DNA of 64,000 nucleotides from Dechloromonas hortensis (GCF_009469765.1 NZ_SSSQ01000001.1:434001-498000); one strand, 5' to 3'. Shown: positions 1 through 10,371, counted from the first letter of the stretch. Notes: generated by a model from the letters alone, not told the origin. Program-made: numbers and translations.

Positions 1-591
1 GGCGTAGAACAGCGGCCGCCCGAACTCGTCGAGATCGGTCGCCGACAGGCCTTCCAACGCCAGTTTTTCCAGCGTTTCGACGACCCAGCCCGGGTGCGTC
101 GGGCAACCGGCGATATTGACCACAGGCAGGCCGCCGGCCGCCACGAAGTCGCGCCCGAGCAGGCCGCCCGGCGTCTGTTCGTCGTATTGCAGGCCGCAGG
201 CTTCGAGCGGATTGCCCGGCGTATTGGCCGAGAAGCCGCCATAGGCGGTGCAGGAACCGATGGCGAAGACCCAGCGGGCGTGACCAGCCAGGCGCTCGAC
301 CCATTCGGTCAGCGGCCGGCCGCTGCCGGCCATCAGGTGGAATTTGCCGGTGCCGTTCGGACCGCGCAGCATGGCGCCTTCGACGCACAGCACATCGAAG
401 GCCAGCCGCCCGGCGGCGCATTCTTCGAGGATGTGCAGCGCTTCACCACCGCTTTCCAGCGACAGGGCCGGATGCCAGAGAAACTCGATACCGGCGTCGG
501 CCAATTCGTCGAACAGCGAACGCGGCTCGGAACAGAGCAGCGACTGCGTACAGCCGCCGCAGCCGCCGCTTTGCAGCCAGAGCACCTTCAT
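1..591 (-). CDS. hoxB: Regulatory [NiFe]-hydrogenase small subunit HoxB/HupU (3' part missing)
   Basis: The frame is open from the ATG at 591 to base 1, so 197 codons are present and the C-terminus lies outside the window. The N-terminus reads [19 protein letters not shown], the HupU/HoxB version of the proximal Fe-S cysteine motif. There is no twin-arginine leader, unlike energy-conserving small subunits. Further conserved segments are AIGSCTAYGG (about residue 110) and NIAGCPTHPGW (about 160). In the known family HoxB pairs with HoxC as a cytoplasmic H2 sensor that signals through the kinase HoxJ to HoxA. Its ATG overlaps the hoxA stop by 4 bp (ATGA), so the two genes are translationally coupled. 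hoxC and hoxJ would be expected just beyond the left edge. Confidence 0.93.
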   Translation of the reverse strand, partial: MKVLWLQSGGCGGCTQSLLCSEPRSLFDELADAGIEFLWHPALSLESGGEALHILEECAAGRLAFDVLCVEGAMLRGPNGTGKFHLMAGSGRPLTEWVERLAGHARWVFAIGSCTAYGGFSANTPGNPLEACGLQYDEQTPGGLLGRDFVAAGGLPVVNIAGCPTHPGWVVETLEKLALEGLSATDLDEFGRPLFYA

Positions 592-2060
592 TCGCCGACT
601 TCCAGGCCGTGCCGGCCGAGCTTGGCTCGCAGGCCGACGCGCGACAAGCCGAGCTCGCGGGCCGCCCGCGACTTGTTGCCGCGATGGCGCCCCATCGCCT
701 CTTTCAGGACATGCATTTCGAGCTGATCCATGCGTTCCTTCAGGTTGCCGCTCAGTTCGGCCGTCCACACGGCACCGCCGCCCGCCGCCGCCCGGGGCTG
801 GCGCAGCACGCGCGGCGACAGCAGGTCGGCGCCGAGTTGCGGCGTATCGGCCAGCGCCACCATGCGCAGGATTTCGTTCTGCAGTTCGCGCACATTGCCC
901 GGCCAGGCGTAGGCAGTCAGCGCCGCCAGCGCTTCGTCGCTGAAACCGTCGACCCGCTTGCCGAGCGCCTGGCAACTGCTGTCGAGCAGGCGCTGGAGAA
1001 GCAGCGGCAGGTCCATCGTCCGCTCGCGCAGCGCCGGCACATGCAGCGCGATGGTCGCCAGCCGGTAATAGAGATCCTCACGGAAACGCCCGGTGCGGAC
1101 GTCTTCTTCCAGATCGCGATTGGTCGCTGCAATGACCCGGACATCGACCGTCACCGCCCGGTTGCTGCCGAGCGGCCGGAATTCGCCTTCCTGCAGCACG
1201 CGCAGCAGCTTGACCTGGAAAGCCGGGCTGGTTTCGCCGATTTCGTCGAGAAACAGCGTGCCGCCATCGGCCTGCTGGAAGAGGCCGACCCGATCCTCGA
1301 CGGCGCCGGTAAAGGCGCCGCGTTTGTAGCCGAAGAGTTCCGATTCGAGCAGCGTATCGGGCAGCGCGCCGCAGTTTTCGGTGATGAACGGCTTGCTCGC
1401 CCGCCGGCTTTCGTAATGGATGGCGCGGGCGATCATTTCCTTGCCGGTGCCGGATTCGCCGGTCACCATCACCGACAGGTCGTAGGGCGCGACGCGCTCG
1501 ACCAGATCGCAGATGGCATTGAGCGGGCTGCCCCGGGCGCGCAGGAAGCTGCCCAGGCCGAAGCTGTTTTTTGCCTTTTCCTGCTTGGCCTCGACCCGTT
1601 TTTTGAGCACTGGCTCGGCCGTGCGCAGGTCGAGCGACAGGCGCTGGTTTTCCTGCTGCAGGCGCCAGACTTCGGCGGCACGCTGCAGCGTCAGCAGCAA
1701 CTGTTCCGGCTGCCAGGGCTTCAACAGGTATTGCCAGATGCCGGCCTCGTTGACGCCGGTGATGATGTCCTCGGCGTCGGTATAGCCGGAGAGGATGATG
1801 CGGACGATGTCCGGCCAGCGCGTGCGCACTTCGCGCAGGAAGTGGACGCCTGTGGTGCCCGGCATGCGCTGGTCGCAGAGGACGATGCGGATGGCTGCGG
1901 TGGACTGCTCTTTTTCGAGGATTTCCATGCCCTCGGCCGCACTGCTCGCGCACCAGACTTCGAAATCCTCCTCCAGCGTCCGGCGCAGCGCTTCCTGCGA
2001 GCGCACCTCGTCGTCGATGACGAGGACGGCGGGCAGTCGGCGCAGGCTGGCTTGGCTCAT
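588..2060 (-). CDS. hoxA: Sigma-54-dependent hydrogenase response regulator HoxA/HupR
   Basis: This 490-residue NtrC-type regulator has three parts. A receiver domain spans about residues 10-125, with acidic pair D16-D17, probable phospho-acceptor D63 in CDQRMPG, and K near 114. An AAA+ domain spans about 170-405, with Walker A GESGTGKE at 201-208, the sigma-54 contact loop GAFTGA at 248-253 and Walker B FLDEIGE near 270. A C-terminal Fis-type helix-turn-helix carries [18 protein letters not shown]. It lies between hoxX and hoxB with 4-bp overlaps on both sides. Its expected target is the -24/-12 promoter of hoxK at about 17,990 in this window. In Cupriavidus the unphosphorylated form is the activator; this sequence cannot show whether that holds here. 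Confidence 0.95.
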   Translation of the reverse strand: MSQASLRRLPAVLVIDDEVRSQEALRRTLEEDFEVWCASSAAEGMEILEKEQSTAAIRIVLCDQRMPGTTGVHFLREVRTRWPDIVRIILSGYTDAEDIITGVNEAGIWQYLLKPWQPEQLLLTLQRAAEVWRLQQENQRLSLDLRTAEPVLKKRVEAKQEKAKNSFGLGSFLRARGSPLNAICDLVERVAPYDLSVMVTGESGTGKEMIARAIHYESRRASKPFITENCGALPDTLLESELFGYKRGAFTGAVEDRVGLFQQADGGTLFLDEIGETSPAFQVKLLRVLQEGEFRPLGSNRAVTVDVRVIAATNRDLEEDVRTGRFREDLYYRLATIALHVPALRERTMDLPLLLQRLLDSSCQALGKRVDGFSDEALAALTAYAWPGNVRELQNEILRMVALADTPQLGADLLSPRVLRQPRAAAGGGAVWTAELSGNLKERMDQLEMHVLKEAMGRHRGNKSRAARELGLSRVGLRAKLGRHGLEVGE

Positions 2061-3733
2061 TCGGGAATCTTCCAGTCGAGATCGCGGTGGCGGGCAAGGT
2101 GACGCGGCGTCCAGGAGTTCGGCGAACGCGCGACGAAATGATAGCGTGCGACGTGGTAGGACGGGTCGAAACCGTAGAAGTTACGGCGCATCTCGTTCAA
2201 TTCCGCCGCCCGGTACTCGGCCAGAGGCCTGGCCGTTTCGTCGGCGGCCCGCCTGGCCTGCTTGGCGGCGAGCTGGGCCGCGATATCCGGCGCCGCGGCC
2301 AGTTCGGCGGCCCGCCGGGCGACATCGACGGCAAAGCCCGGGCCGGGCAGGCAGGCGTCGTAGAAGCCGAGGCGGACCGCTTCCGCCGCCGTCATCGGCA
2401 AGCGGTGGCGCATGATCGCCGCCGCCCCGTCGTCGCCGACGCGCGGCGGCAGCAGGTAAGTCCAGAATTCCGAGCCGAACAGGTTGCCCATATTCTTGTA
2501 ATGCGGGTTGAGCATGACGCCGGCCCGGGCCCAGACGAAATCGGCGGCGCGGGCCAGGAAGCAGCCGCCGGCCCCGGCGTTGCCGCCGACTGCGGCGACG
2601 GTCAACTGCGTTGCGCAGCGCAAAATGGCCTCAGCCAGATCGTCGATCGCGTTGATGTTGGCCCACGACTCGTCGGCCGGGCTTTCCGCCGCCTCGATGG
2701 TGTTCAGGTGAATGCCGTTCGACCAGAAATCGCTGCCGCCGCGCAGCACGATGACCCGGGTCGGGCGCGTCGTCGCCCACTGGAAGGCCTCGGTCAGCCG
2801 CTGACATTGCCCGGTGCTCATCGCGCCGTTGTAAAACTCGAAACTGAGGAAGCCGACGCCGGCCACCTCTTCATAGGCAATGTCCTGCCAAGTGGGCGTT
2901 GGCGCTTTCCACCAGCCGGCCAGCGGCAATTCGGGCAGTGCGGCCGCCTCGGGGAAAGCCAGCGTCGCCGGCAGCTTGATGCCGCCGGGCCGTTTGACAT
3001 GGCCGATCCACAGCGCGCCATCCACGGTCGCCCGACAGATGGCCGTCGCACGACGACCGAGCAAGGTGCCGGCCGGACCTTTCAGCTCCGCTTCCGGCCA
3101 GGCATCGAACAGCTGGCAGGGCTGGCCGAACAGTTCGTCGGCGACGCCGGGAAAACCGTCGGCCGCGTTCAGCCGGGCGAGGAGGCTGGCGCTGCACGCC
3201 GCCGCCCAGTCGAGGCGGCGTTCGCTCTGCTGCATCAGTGCATGGGCCTGGCCGGGTACCCGCTCCGGTGCGAAATTGCCCTGCTCGACGCGGTCGACCG
3301 CAGCAATCACCGCCTGCACCGCCGCTTCGGTCACTTCATTGCGGTACAGCGACGCCTTGCGCGCGACGCGCATCGGAAAGTTGGCCGTCGCCCAGACCGG
3401 CCCGGCATCCATCTCGGCCTCCGCCTGCAGCACGGTGACACCCCACTGCGCGACGCCGTTCTGGATCGCCCAGTCGAGCGCCGACGGCCCGCGATCGCCG
3501 ACGATGCCGGGATGCACGATCAGGCAGCGCCGCCGCGCCCAGATCGATTCGGGAATCGCCCGCTTCAGGAAAGGGGCGACGATCAAATCCGGTTTGAACA
3601 GGTCCACCGCCTCTTCGGCCACCGCATCGGCGATGTCGAACTCGATGCTGATTTGGTGGCCGCGCGCCATCAATTCGCAATAAAGACGCTGGGTCAGGCT
3701 GTTAAAACTGTGCGTAAGAAAGAGAATTCGCAT
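2057..3733 (-). CDS. hoxX: HypX/HoxX, CO-ligand synthesis for aerobic [NiFe]-hydrogenase maturation
   Basis: The product has 558 residues from the ATG at 3733 (MRILFLTHSFNSLTQRLY, the usual family start). A longer open frame reaches 3967, but its 78 extra residues are unlike the family. The N-terminal half resembles a formyl-tetrahydrofolate-dependent formyltransferase (about residues 1-260). The C-terminal half is an enoyl-CoA hydratase/isomerase fold (about 275-540) with GGNAGAGGCFLARAADFVWA. HypX is known to convert formyl-THF to CO through formyl-CoA, supplying the active-site CO when O2 is present, and it occurs with O2-tolerant hydrogenases. It overlaps hoxA by 4 bp. It is separated from hypE by a 384-bp stretch holding an oppositely oriented small gene, so it may have its own promoter in the AT-rich 3734-3896 segment. 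Confidence 0.95.
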   Translation of the reverse strand: MRILFLTHSFNSLTQRLYCELMARGHQISIEFDIADAVAEEAVDLFKPDLIVAPFLKRAIPESIWARRRCLIVHPGIVGDRGPSALDWAIQNGVAQWGVTVLQAEAEMDAGPVWATANFPMRVARKASLYRNEVTEAAVQAVIAAVDRVEQGNFAPERVPGQAHALMQQSERRLDWAAACSASLLARLNAADGFPGVADELFGQPCQLFDAWPEAELKGPAGTLLGRRATAICRATVDGALWIGHVKRPGGIKLPATLAFPEAAALPELPLAGWWKAPTPTWQDIAYEEVAGVGFLSFEFYNGAMSTGQCQRLTEAFQWATTRPTRVIVLRGGSDFWSNGIHLNTIEAAESPADESWANINAIDDLAEAILRCATQLTVAAVGGNAGAGGCFLARAADFVWARAGVMLNPHYKNMGNLFGSEFWTYLLPPRVGDDGAAAIMRHRLPMTAAEAVRLGFYDACLPGPGFAVDVARRAAELAAAPDIAAQLAAKQARRAADETARPLAEYRAAELNEMRRNFYGFDPSYHVARYHFVARSPNSWTPRHLARHRDLDWKIPE

Positions 3734-3896
3734 TCCGTCCGACTTTTTACAAATAATTTCAATGTCATGAATCTCGATTTCTCGCGGCTTGGCAGGCGGA
3801 AGTTTCCCGAAATGCATGTCTCTATAACTTTCGCGATATTTTTCAATCGCTTGGCTTTGGTTAGGATGCGCACACTCATGACACAGGCTTGAAACA

Positions 3897-4109
3897 ATGC
3901 AAACGCAACGCAAACCAGCCAAGACCCGCAGCCCACGCAGCCAACGTGCGCCACGCCCGGAATTCACCGCCGCCGTCCGCTATCTCGACGGCAGCCGCGA
4001 CATCTTCCACGTCCGCAATGCCGACGACATGGAAGATGCCCGCGCCCTGGTCATCGCCGAACTCGGTCAGTTGCAAAGCATCGTCATTGCTCAGCGTCGG
4101 GCGCACTGA
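3897..4109 (+). CDS. Small conserved-looking protein between hoxX and hypE
   Basis: This 70-residue frame is the only plus-strand gene inside the hydrogenase locus. A basic, probably disordered N-terminus (about residues 1-20, rich in K, R and P) is followed by a compact 50-residue segment with FTAAVRYLDGSRDIFHVRNA and EDARALVIAEL. Third codon positions are strongly C/G-biased as in neighbouring real genes, which supports coding. No convincing Shine-Dalgarno sequence precedes the ATG. It is divergent from hoxX and ends 8 bp from the convergent hypE stop. I recognise no domain and assign no function. The location suggests a link to hydrogenase maturation, but it could simply have landed there. 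Confidence 0.6.
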   Translation: MQTQRKPAKTRSPRSQRAPRPEFTAAVRYLDGSRDIFHVRNADDMEDARALVIAELGQLQSIVIAQRRAH

Positions 4110-4116
4110 GCGTCCT

Positions 4117-5169
4117 TCAGCAAATCCGCGGCAACTGCTCGCCGGACAACCAGTCCACGATGCGCTTGCCGCCAAAACCGGTGGTCATCTGCACGAAATG
4201 GTGCGGATCGGCCTGTACCGAGCCGATAATCGCCGCCGCCGCCCCCTGCGGGTGAGCCCGCATCGCTGACAACAATGTGTCGGCATCGCGCGCCGCGCAA
4301 ATCGCCACCAGCTTGCCCTCGTTGGCAACATAAAGCGGGTCCAGCCCAAGAAACTCGCAAGCCGCGCTGACCGCCGGCTTCACCGGCAAAGCCTTTTCCT
4401 GCAGCATCATGCCGACCCCCGATTGCTGGGCGATTTCGTTCAGCGTCGTCGCCAGCCCGCCGCGGGTCGGGTCGCGCAAGACGTGAATCTCGGCGCCGCT
4501 CGCCCGCATCGCTGCGATCAGACCATGCAGCGCCGCCGTGTCGGACACGATCGGCGACTCGAACCCCAGACTTTCGCGCTCGGCCATGATCGCCATGCCG
4601 TGATCGCCGAGCGTGCCGGACACCAGGATCACGTCGCCGGGCTGGGCAGCGCGCCCAGACAATTCATCACCGCTCGCCACGACGCCGACGCCGGTCGTCG
4701 TGATGAAGACGCCGTCACCCTTGCCGCGTTCGACGACCTTGGTATCGCCAGTCACCACCGGCACCCCAGCCTCTTTGGCTGCCGCCGCCATACTTTGCAC
4801 GATGCGCGCCAGATCGGCGAGCTTGAAGCCTTCTTCGAGGATGAAGCCGGCCGACAGATAGAGCGGCTTCGCCCCCATCACCGCTACGTCGTTGATCGTG
4901 CCATGCACCGACAGGCAGCCAATGTCGCCGCCGGGAAAGAACAGCGGCGAGACGACATGCGAGTCGGTCGCCATCACCAGTCGGCCTTCGCCCGGCGCCG
5001 GCAGCAGCGCACCGTCGTCGCCCTGGGCGAGGTATTCGTTGCCTAGGTGTTTGGCGAACAGCTCCTCGATCAGCTGCGCCATCGCCCGGCCACCGGCGCC
5101 ATGCGCCATGTCGACCTGGCCGTGCTTGATGTCGAGCGGGCGGGTGTAGTTTTTGCGGGTTTCAGTCAT
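4117..5169 (-). CDS. hypE: Hydrogenase maturation factor HypE (carbamoyl dehydratase)
   Basis: This 350-residue protein belongs to the PurM/AIR-synthase-like family. It has the glycine-rich start HGAGGRAMAQLIEELF, DDGALLPAP, the ATP-binding GDTKVVERGKGDG and the C-terminal PRIC. The terminal cysteine (C350) accepts the carbamoyl group from HypF and is dehydrated to thiocyanate, the cyanide donor for the active-site iron. Family length and all key motifs are intact. It is preceded by hypD across a 154-bp gap containing a hairpin repeat, unusual in an operon that otherwise overlaps gene by gene. The protein acts in the cytoplasm with HypF and the HypCD complex. Confidence 0.97.
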   Translation of the reverse strand: MTETRKNYTRPLDIKHGQVDMAHGAGGRAMAQLIEELFAKHLGNEYLAQGDDGALLPAPGEGRLVMATDSHVVSPLFFPGGDIGCLSVHGTINDVAVMGAKPLYLSAGFILEEGFKLADLARIVQSMAAAAKEAGVPVVTGDTKVVERGKGDGVFITTTGVGVVASGDELSGRAAQPGDVILVSGTLGDHGMAIMAERESLGFESPIVSDTAALHGLIAAMRASGAEIHVLRDPTRGGLATTLNEIAQQSGVGMMLQEKALPVKPAVSAACEFLGLDPLYVANEGKLVAICAARDADTLLSAMRAHPQGAAAAIIGSVQADPHHFVQMTTGFGGKRIVDWLSGEQLPRIC

Positions 5170-5236
5170 TGGGATGCTTCAATGTGTCTGGTGAGAGGTG
5201 GTTTCTGCTTCAAATGCAGCTCTTCGGGCTGGCGTT

Positions 5237-5312
5237 GTTTTCCGCGCTGGCGGCGCGGAAAACCACGGTCGCCAAGCCCACGCCCTGGATTCCCGCCTGC
5301 GCGGGAATGACG
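5237..5312. repeat. Pair of palindromic hairpins between hypD and hypE (REP-like)
   Basis: Two strong hairpins fill the hypD-hypE gap. The first pairs GTTTTCCGCGC (5237-5247) with GCGCGGAAAAC (5253-5263) around a 5-base loop. The second pairs ATTCCCGC (5289-5296) with GCGGGAAT (5301-5308) around CTGC and is flanked by TGG and GACGG. The second matches from memory a widely dispersed bacterial repeat (TGGATTCCCGC...GCGGGAATGACG). Neither has a T-run on the minus strand, so they look like repetitive extragenic elements rather than terminators. They could still affect mRNA stability between hypD and hypE. Confidence 0.7.
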
Positions 5313-5323
5313 GATAAGCGCAA

Positions 5324-6451
5324 TCAGGCCACATCCTTATACCGCCCATAAGTGTAATGCGCCGCACACGCCCCCTCCGACGACACCATGCACGAGCCGA
5401 CCGGATTCTCCGGCGTGCACACCGTGCCGAATATCTTGCAATCCTGCGGCCGCTTGACGCCGCGCAGGATGGCGCCGCATTCGCAGGCCTTGTGGTCGGG
5501 TACCGACTGATAGCCCAGAGGGAAGCGCTTTTCGGCGTCAAATTCGGCGAACTGGCGGCGAATGCGCAGTGCCGAGTAGGGCAGCACGTTCAGGCCGCGC
5601 CATTCGAACTGCTTGCGCATCTCGAACACTTCGCCGACCAGTTGCTGCGCTTTCAGGTTGCCGTTGCGGTCGACGGCGCGCGAGAACTCGTTTTCGACTT
5701 CGGCCCGCCCTTCATTGACCTGACGGATCAGCATCCTGATCGCCTGCATCACGTCGAGCGGCTCGAAACCGGCGATGACCACCGGCTTGCGGTATTCCTC
5801 GGCGAAGAACTCGTAGGGCCGGCTGCCGATGATGGTCGAGACGTGGGCCGGGCCGATGAAGCCGTCGAGCGGCACGGTGCCCCACTGGCGCACTTCCGGT
5901 GATTCGAGGATGCTGGAAATGGCCGACGGGGTCAGCACGTGGCAGCAGAGTACCGAGAAATTCTTCAGGCCGAGGGCTGCCGCCTGTTTGATCGCCACGG
6001 CGGTCGGCGGCGTCGTCGTCTCAAAGCCGATGGCGAAGAAGACGACCTGCTTGTCCGGGTTCTTCTGGGCCAGCGTCACCGCATCGGCACTCGAATAAAC
6101 CATCCGAATGTCGCCGCCGCGCGCCTTGGCCTTCAGTAGCGACAGGCCGCCGGAAGCCGGCACGCGCAGGCAGTCGCCGTAGGTGCACAGGGTGACGCCT
6201 TGTTCCAGCGCCAGGCGGATCGCTTGATCGACGCGACCGATCGGCAGTACGCAGACCGGGCAACCAGGGCCGTGGATCATCCGGACATTGTCGGGTAGCA
6301 GGTCGGAGACGCCGTAGCGCGAGATGGCATGGGTGTGGCCGCCGCAGAACTCCATGAAATGGTAGCGCCGGTCGGCTCGCGCTTCGCGGCGGATGGCCTC
6401 GGCCAGGCCCAGGGCGACGTCGCCGTCGCGGAATTCGTCGATGTATTTCAT
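5324..6451 (-). CDS. hypD: Hydrogenase maturation factor HypD
   Basis: This 375-residue protein carries the HypD signature segments: FMEFCGGHTHAISRYG (about residues 33-48), HGPGCPVCVLP (about 64-74), GFETTTPPTA in the middle and a C-terminal cysteine cluster with ACECG. HypD holds a 4Fe-4S cluster and, with HypC, is the scaffold on which the Fe(CN)2CO unit is assembled. Its ATG shares one base with the hypC stop, so it is translationally coupled to its partner. Length is normal and nothing is missing. Confidence 0.97.
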   Translation of the reverse strand: MKYIDEFRDGDVALGLAEAIRREARADRRYHFMEFCGGHTHAISRYGVSDLLPDNVRMIHGPGCPVCVLPIGRVDQAIRLALEQGVTLCTYGDCLRVPASGGLSLLKAKARGGDIRMVYSSADAVTLAQKNPDKQVVFFAIGFETTTPPTAVAIKQAAALGLKNFSVLCCHVLTPSAISSILESPEVRQWGTVPLDGFIGPAHVSTIIGSRPYEFFAEEYRKPVVIAGFEPLDVMQAIRMLIRQVNEGRAEVENEFSRAVDRNGNLKAQQLVGEVFEMRKQFEWRGLNVLPYSALRIRRQFAEFDAEKRFPLGYQSVPDHKACECGAILRGVKRPQDCKIFGTVCTPENPVGSCMVSSEGACAAHYTYGRYKDVA

Positions 6452-6690
6452 CAGTGCAGGGTCGGATCGTCGCCCAACTGGCTGATTTCGCCGAACAAAG
6501 CCAGCGTTTTCGCCGCTTCTTCCGGATCGAGCTTGTTCAGCGCGTAGCCGACGTGAACGATGACGTAATCGCCGACCGCCACGTTGTCGACCAGGGCCAG
6601 CGAAATTTCCTTCCGGACGCCGGCCAGATCGACCACGGCGTTGTCGCCTTCGCGCAGTTCAACTACTTGCGCGGGAATTGCCAGACACAT
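6451..6690 (-). CDS. hypC: Hydrogenase maturation chaperone HypC
   Basis: The 79-residue product starts MCLAIPAQVVEL, the HypC/HupF/HybG signature. The cysteine exposed after Met removal (C2) carries the iron unit. It has a small OB-like barrel with VGDYVIVHVGYAL and a polar tail. It works with HypD and delivers the Fe(CN)2CO moiety to the large-subunit precursor. A second family member, HoxL (13342-13644), lies in the same locus, so this copy is the general HypC and HoxL the dedicated one. It starts 3 bp after the hypF stop. Confidence 0.97.
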   Translation of the reverse strand: MCLAIPAQVVELREGDNAVVDLAGVRKEISLALVDNVAVGDYVIVHVGYALNKLDPEEAAKTLALFGEISQLGDDPTLH

Positions 6691-6693
6691 GCT

Positions 6694-9005
6694 TCATCTC
6701 TCCTTGAACATCTTGCGCGCCAGCCAGGCCTGGCCAAGCGCCAGGCCGCCGTCGTTGGGCGGCGCCTGGCGCGCTTCGAGCAACGTCAGGCCCGCCGTTT
6801 CCAGATGCTGGCGCAAGGCCGTCATCAGCAGCGCATTCATCGCACAACCGCCGCCGACGGCGATTTTTGCCTCTTTTGAGCCGTGCACCGCGCCCCGCAG
6901 GAAGCCCCCTTGGGGGGCAAGAGCCTGGACGACCCATGCCGCCAGCCCGGCCGCCACGGTGGCGTGGAACAGCGCCGCCCCTTCCGCCGCATCGTGACAG
7001 ACCAGCAAGGCGCCGATCAAGGGCGACAGGTCGAGCCCACCGTCGCGCAGCACGAAGCCGTCCGCCAGCGGCGGCACCGGGCCGTGGGCGACGGCCAGGC
7101 TTTCCAGCAACATCGCCGCCTGTCCTTCGTACTGTGATATTTCGCAGACGCCGAGCAAGCCGGCCGCCGCATCGAACCAGCGGCCGAGGCTGGAGGTCGG
7201 CGGACAGCGCAGGTCGCGGGCCAGCATGGTGAGCAGCGGGCCGCCGTCGCGCTCGGGGTAGCGCTGCTTCAGCCAGCCGCCGACGCGGTAACCGAGGCCG
7301 GCGCCATGCAGCGCGGAGAGCGCCATGCGCCACGGCTCGCGGGCGGCGCGGTCGCCGCCGGGCAGTTTGAGCGGTGCCAGATGGCCGAGGCGCTCGCAAC
7401 GGGCGCCGTCCAGACGCAACAGTTCGCCGCCCCAGGCACCGCCGTCCGGGCCGAGGCCGACGCCATCCAGCGCCAGGCCGATGATCGGCTCGTTGACGCC
7501 ATGTTCGGCGCAGATCGCCGCCAGATGCGCCTGATGATGACCAACAGCCAGCGCCGGCACGCCCAGTTCCGCGGCCAGGCGCAGCGCCAGCTGGGTCGAT
7601 GGGTAGTCCGGGTGCAGGTCATGGACGATCAGCTCGGGCCGCACGTCGAGGATGGCCAGCAGGTGGGCGACCGCTTCTTCGAGAAAGGCGATTGCCGCCG
7701 CGTTGTCGAGGCCACCGATGTGCTGCGACAGGAAGGCTTCCTTGCCTTTCAGCACGCAGACCGTGTTTTTCAGGTAGCCGCCGAGCGCCAGTACGCTTGG
7801 CCCGCCGTTGCTCAAGGCAATCGGCAGCGGCACGTAACCGCGGGCCCGGCGGATGAAACTCGGGCCATCCGCTGTCGCGCGCAGCACCGAATCGTCGCAG
7901 CGGACGACGATGTCGCGGTCGTGCACCAGGTAGGCATCGGCCAGGCCGGCCAGGCGCGCCAGCGCCTCGTCGTTGCCGGTGACCAGCGGCTCGCCGTGAG
8001 GGTTGGCACTGGTCATCACCAACAGCAGTTCGTTTTCCTGGGCCAGCCAGTCGCTGCCGCTCGGTCGCCCTGCCGCTTCGTGCCAGAGCAGCAGGTGCAG
8101 CGGCGTCGCCGGCAGCATGACACCGAGCGAAGCGAGGGCGGGCGCGATCCCGGGCAATTCGCCGAGCCCCTTGGCGCACAGCACGACCGGGGCGGCGGCG
8201 CTGCGCAGCAAGCCCAGTTCGGCGGCGCCGATCTCGGCGTAGCCGGCCAGCGCAGCGGCGTTCAGCGCCATCACGGCAAACGGCTTGGCCTCGCGCTGTT
8301 TGCGGCGGCGCAGCTCGGCGACGGCAGCGGCATTGCGGGCGTCACAGGCGAGATGAAAACCGCCCAGGCCCTTGATGGCGACGATGCGGCCGGCCTGCAG
8401 CAGACGCAGGGTTTCAGTTAACGGATCGCCGGCCAGCGGTTGGCCGGCCGCATCGAGCAGGCTCAATTGCGGCCCGCAAGCCGGGCAGCAGGTGGTTTCG
8501 GCATGGAAACGGCGGTCGACCGGGTCGGTGTATTCGCTGGCGCAGGGCGGGCAGAGCGGGAAAGCGGCGAGGCTGGTCTGCGCCCGGTCGTAGGGAATCC
8601 GGCGGCTGACCGTATAGCGCGGGCCGCAATGGGTGCAGGTGGTGAAGGCATAGCGCCAGCGCCGGTTGGCCGGGTTGCACAGCTCGGCGACGCAGGCCGG
8701 GCAGAGCGCGGCGTCGGGGCCGATGGCGGTACCGACGCTATCGGCCACGCTGTCGCGGATCTCGAAGCCGCTGTCGCTGACCTCGACCGCTTCGCTGACG
8801 ATGTCGTCGATGCGGGCCAGGCGCGGGATCTCGTTGGGCAGGCGGGCGATGAATTCGGCCATTTTTGCCCCGTCGACCGCCAGGGTGACGCCGGCGCCGT
8901 CGTTGCGCACCCAGCCGTTCAGACCGAGCTCGTTGGCCAGCCGCCAGACGTAGGGGCGAAAGCCCACGCCCTGGACGAGGCCGCGAATGCGCAGCAGCCG
9001 ACCGC

Positions 9006-9009
<4 letters not shown>
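6694..9009 (-). CDS. hypF: Carbamoyltransferase HypF
   Basis: I place the start at the GTG at 9009, which overlaps the hypB stop as GTGA. This gives 771 residues, close to the family norm; the longer frame to 9240 lies inside hypB. The domains are acylphosphatase-like (about 1-90, with [13 protein letters not shown]), two C-X2-C zinc pairs (CPAC, then CTHC about 20 residues on; CPPC and CPAC later), YrdC-like nucleotide-binding (about 190-380) and a C-terminal Kae1-like carbamoyltransferase domain ([20 protein letters not shown]). HypF converts carbamoyl phosphate and ATP to the carbamoyl group loaded onto HypE. The stretch [13 protein letters not shown], before GGGCAMN, looks like an in-frame insertion of a palindromic repeat (separate entry). 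Confidence 0.96.
6861..6918 (+). repeat. Short palindromic repeat inserted in frame in hypF
   Basis: The core GCCCCCTTGGGGGGC (6904-6918) is a near-perfect palindrome. The 32 bases at 6887-6918 match 30766-30797 in ccmH at 27 of 32 positions without gaps. The upstream TTTTTGCC followed by a T-rich run is also similar in both. In hypF it encodes extra residues just before the conserved GGGC motif, where family members are normally shorter. The reading frame is kept. Relative to coding direction, the hypF copy is inverted compared with the ccmH copy. Confidence 0.6.
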
Positions 9010-10016
<1,007 letters not shown>

Positions 10017-10029
10017 AAACTCTCTCCTC

Positions 10030-10371
10030 TTACTCGATTTCGATTTCCTTGACCCGCATCTCGGTGCCGCCGGTGGCCTGCACCTGGTAGCTGCCGCAGG
10101 TCGGGCAGGCGCCGAACAGCTCGCGCATCGGCACCGTCGCGGCGCACTGCATGCACCAGCCCGCCCCCGGCACCTCGGCGATTTCCAGCGCCGCGCCGTC
10201 GGCCAGGCTACCCCGGGTCACCACCTCGAAGCAGAATTTCAGCGCTTCCGGCTCGACCGAGGACATCTGGCCGATTTCCAGCACGACCAGTTTGACCCGC
10301 TGCGCATTTTCGCGCCGGGCCGTATCTTCGACCAGTTGCAGCACGCCTTCGGCGAGCGACATTTCATGCAT
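10030..10371 (-). CDS. hypA: Nickel metallochaperone HypA
   Basis: The start is the ATG at 10371 ([18 protein letters not shown]), giving 113 residues; the frame to 10503 is an artefact inside hoxV. Met1, His2 and Glu3 form the usual nickel site. The zinc finger comprises CMQC and CPTC about 15 residues apart. It acts with HypB to deliver nickel to the hydrogenase large subunit. The gene overlaps the hoxV 3' end by 8 bp and leads into the hyp part of the operon. Confidence 0.97.
   Translation of the reverse strand: MHEMSLAEGVLQLVEDTARRENAQRVKLVVLEIGQMSSVEPEALKFCFEVVTRGSLADGAALEIAEVPGAGWCMQCAATVPMRELFGACPTCGSYQVQATGGTEMRVKEIEIE

Noticed and set aside
609..2102. Long plus-strand frame of 497 codons opposite hoxA
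   Set aside because: It is the antisense shadow of a clear sigma-54 regulator in GC-rich DNA and has no recognisable domain. Similar long shadows opposite hoxX, hoxG, mdcH and actP were rejected for the same reason.
3734..3967. 78-residue N-terminal extension of HoxX
   Set aside because: The family starts at MRILFL, codon use upstream is poor, and the extension covers the AT-rich promoter region and the start of an opposite gene.
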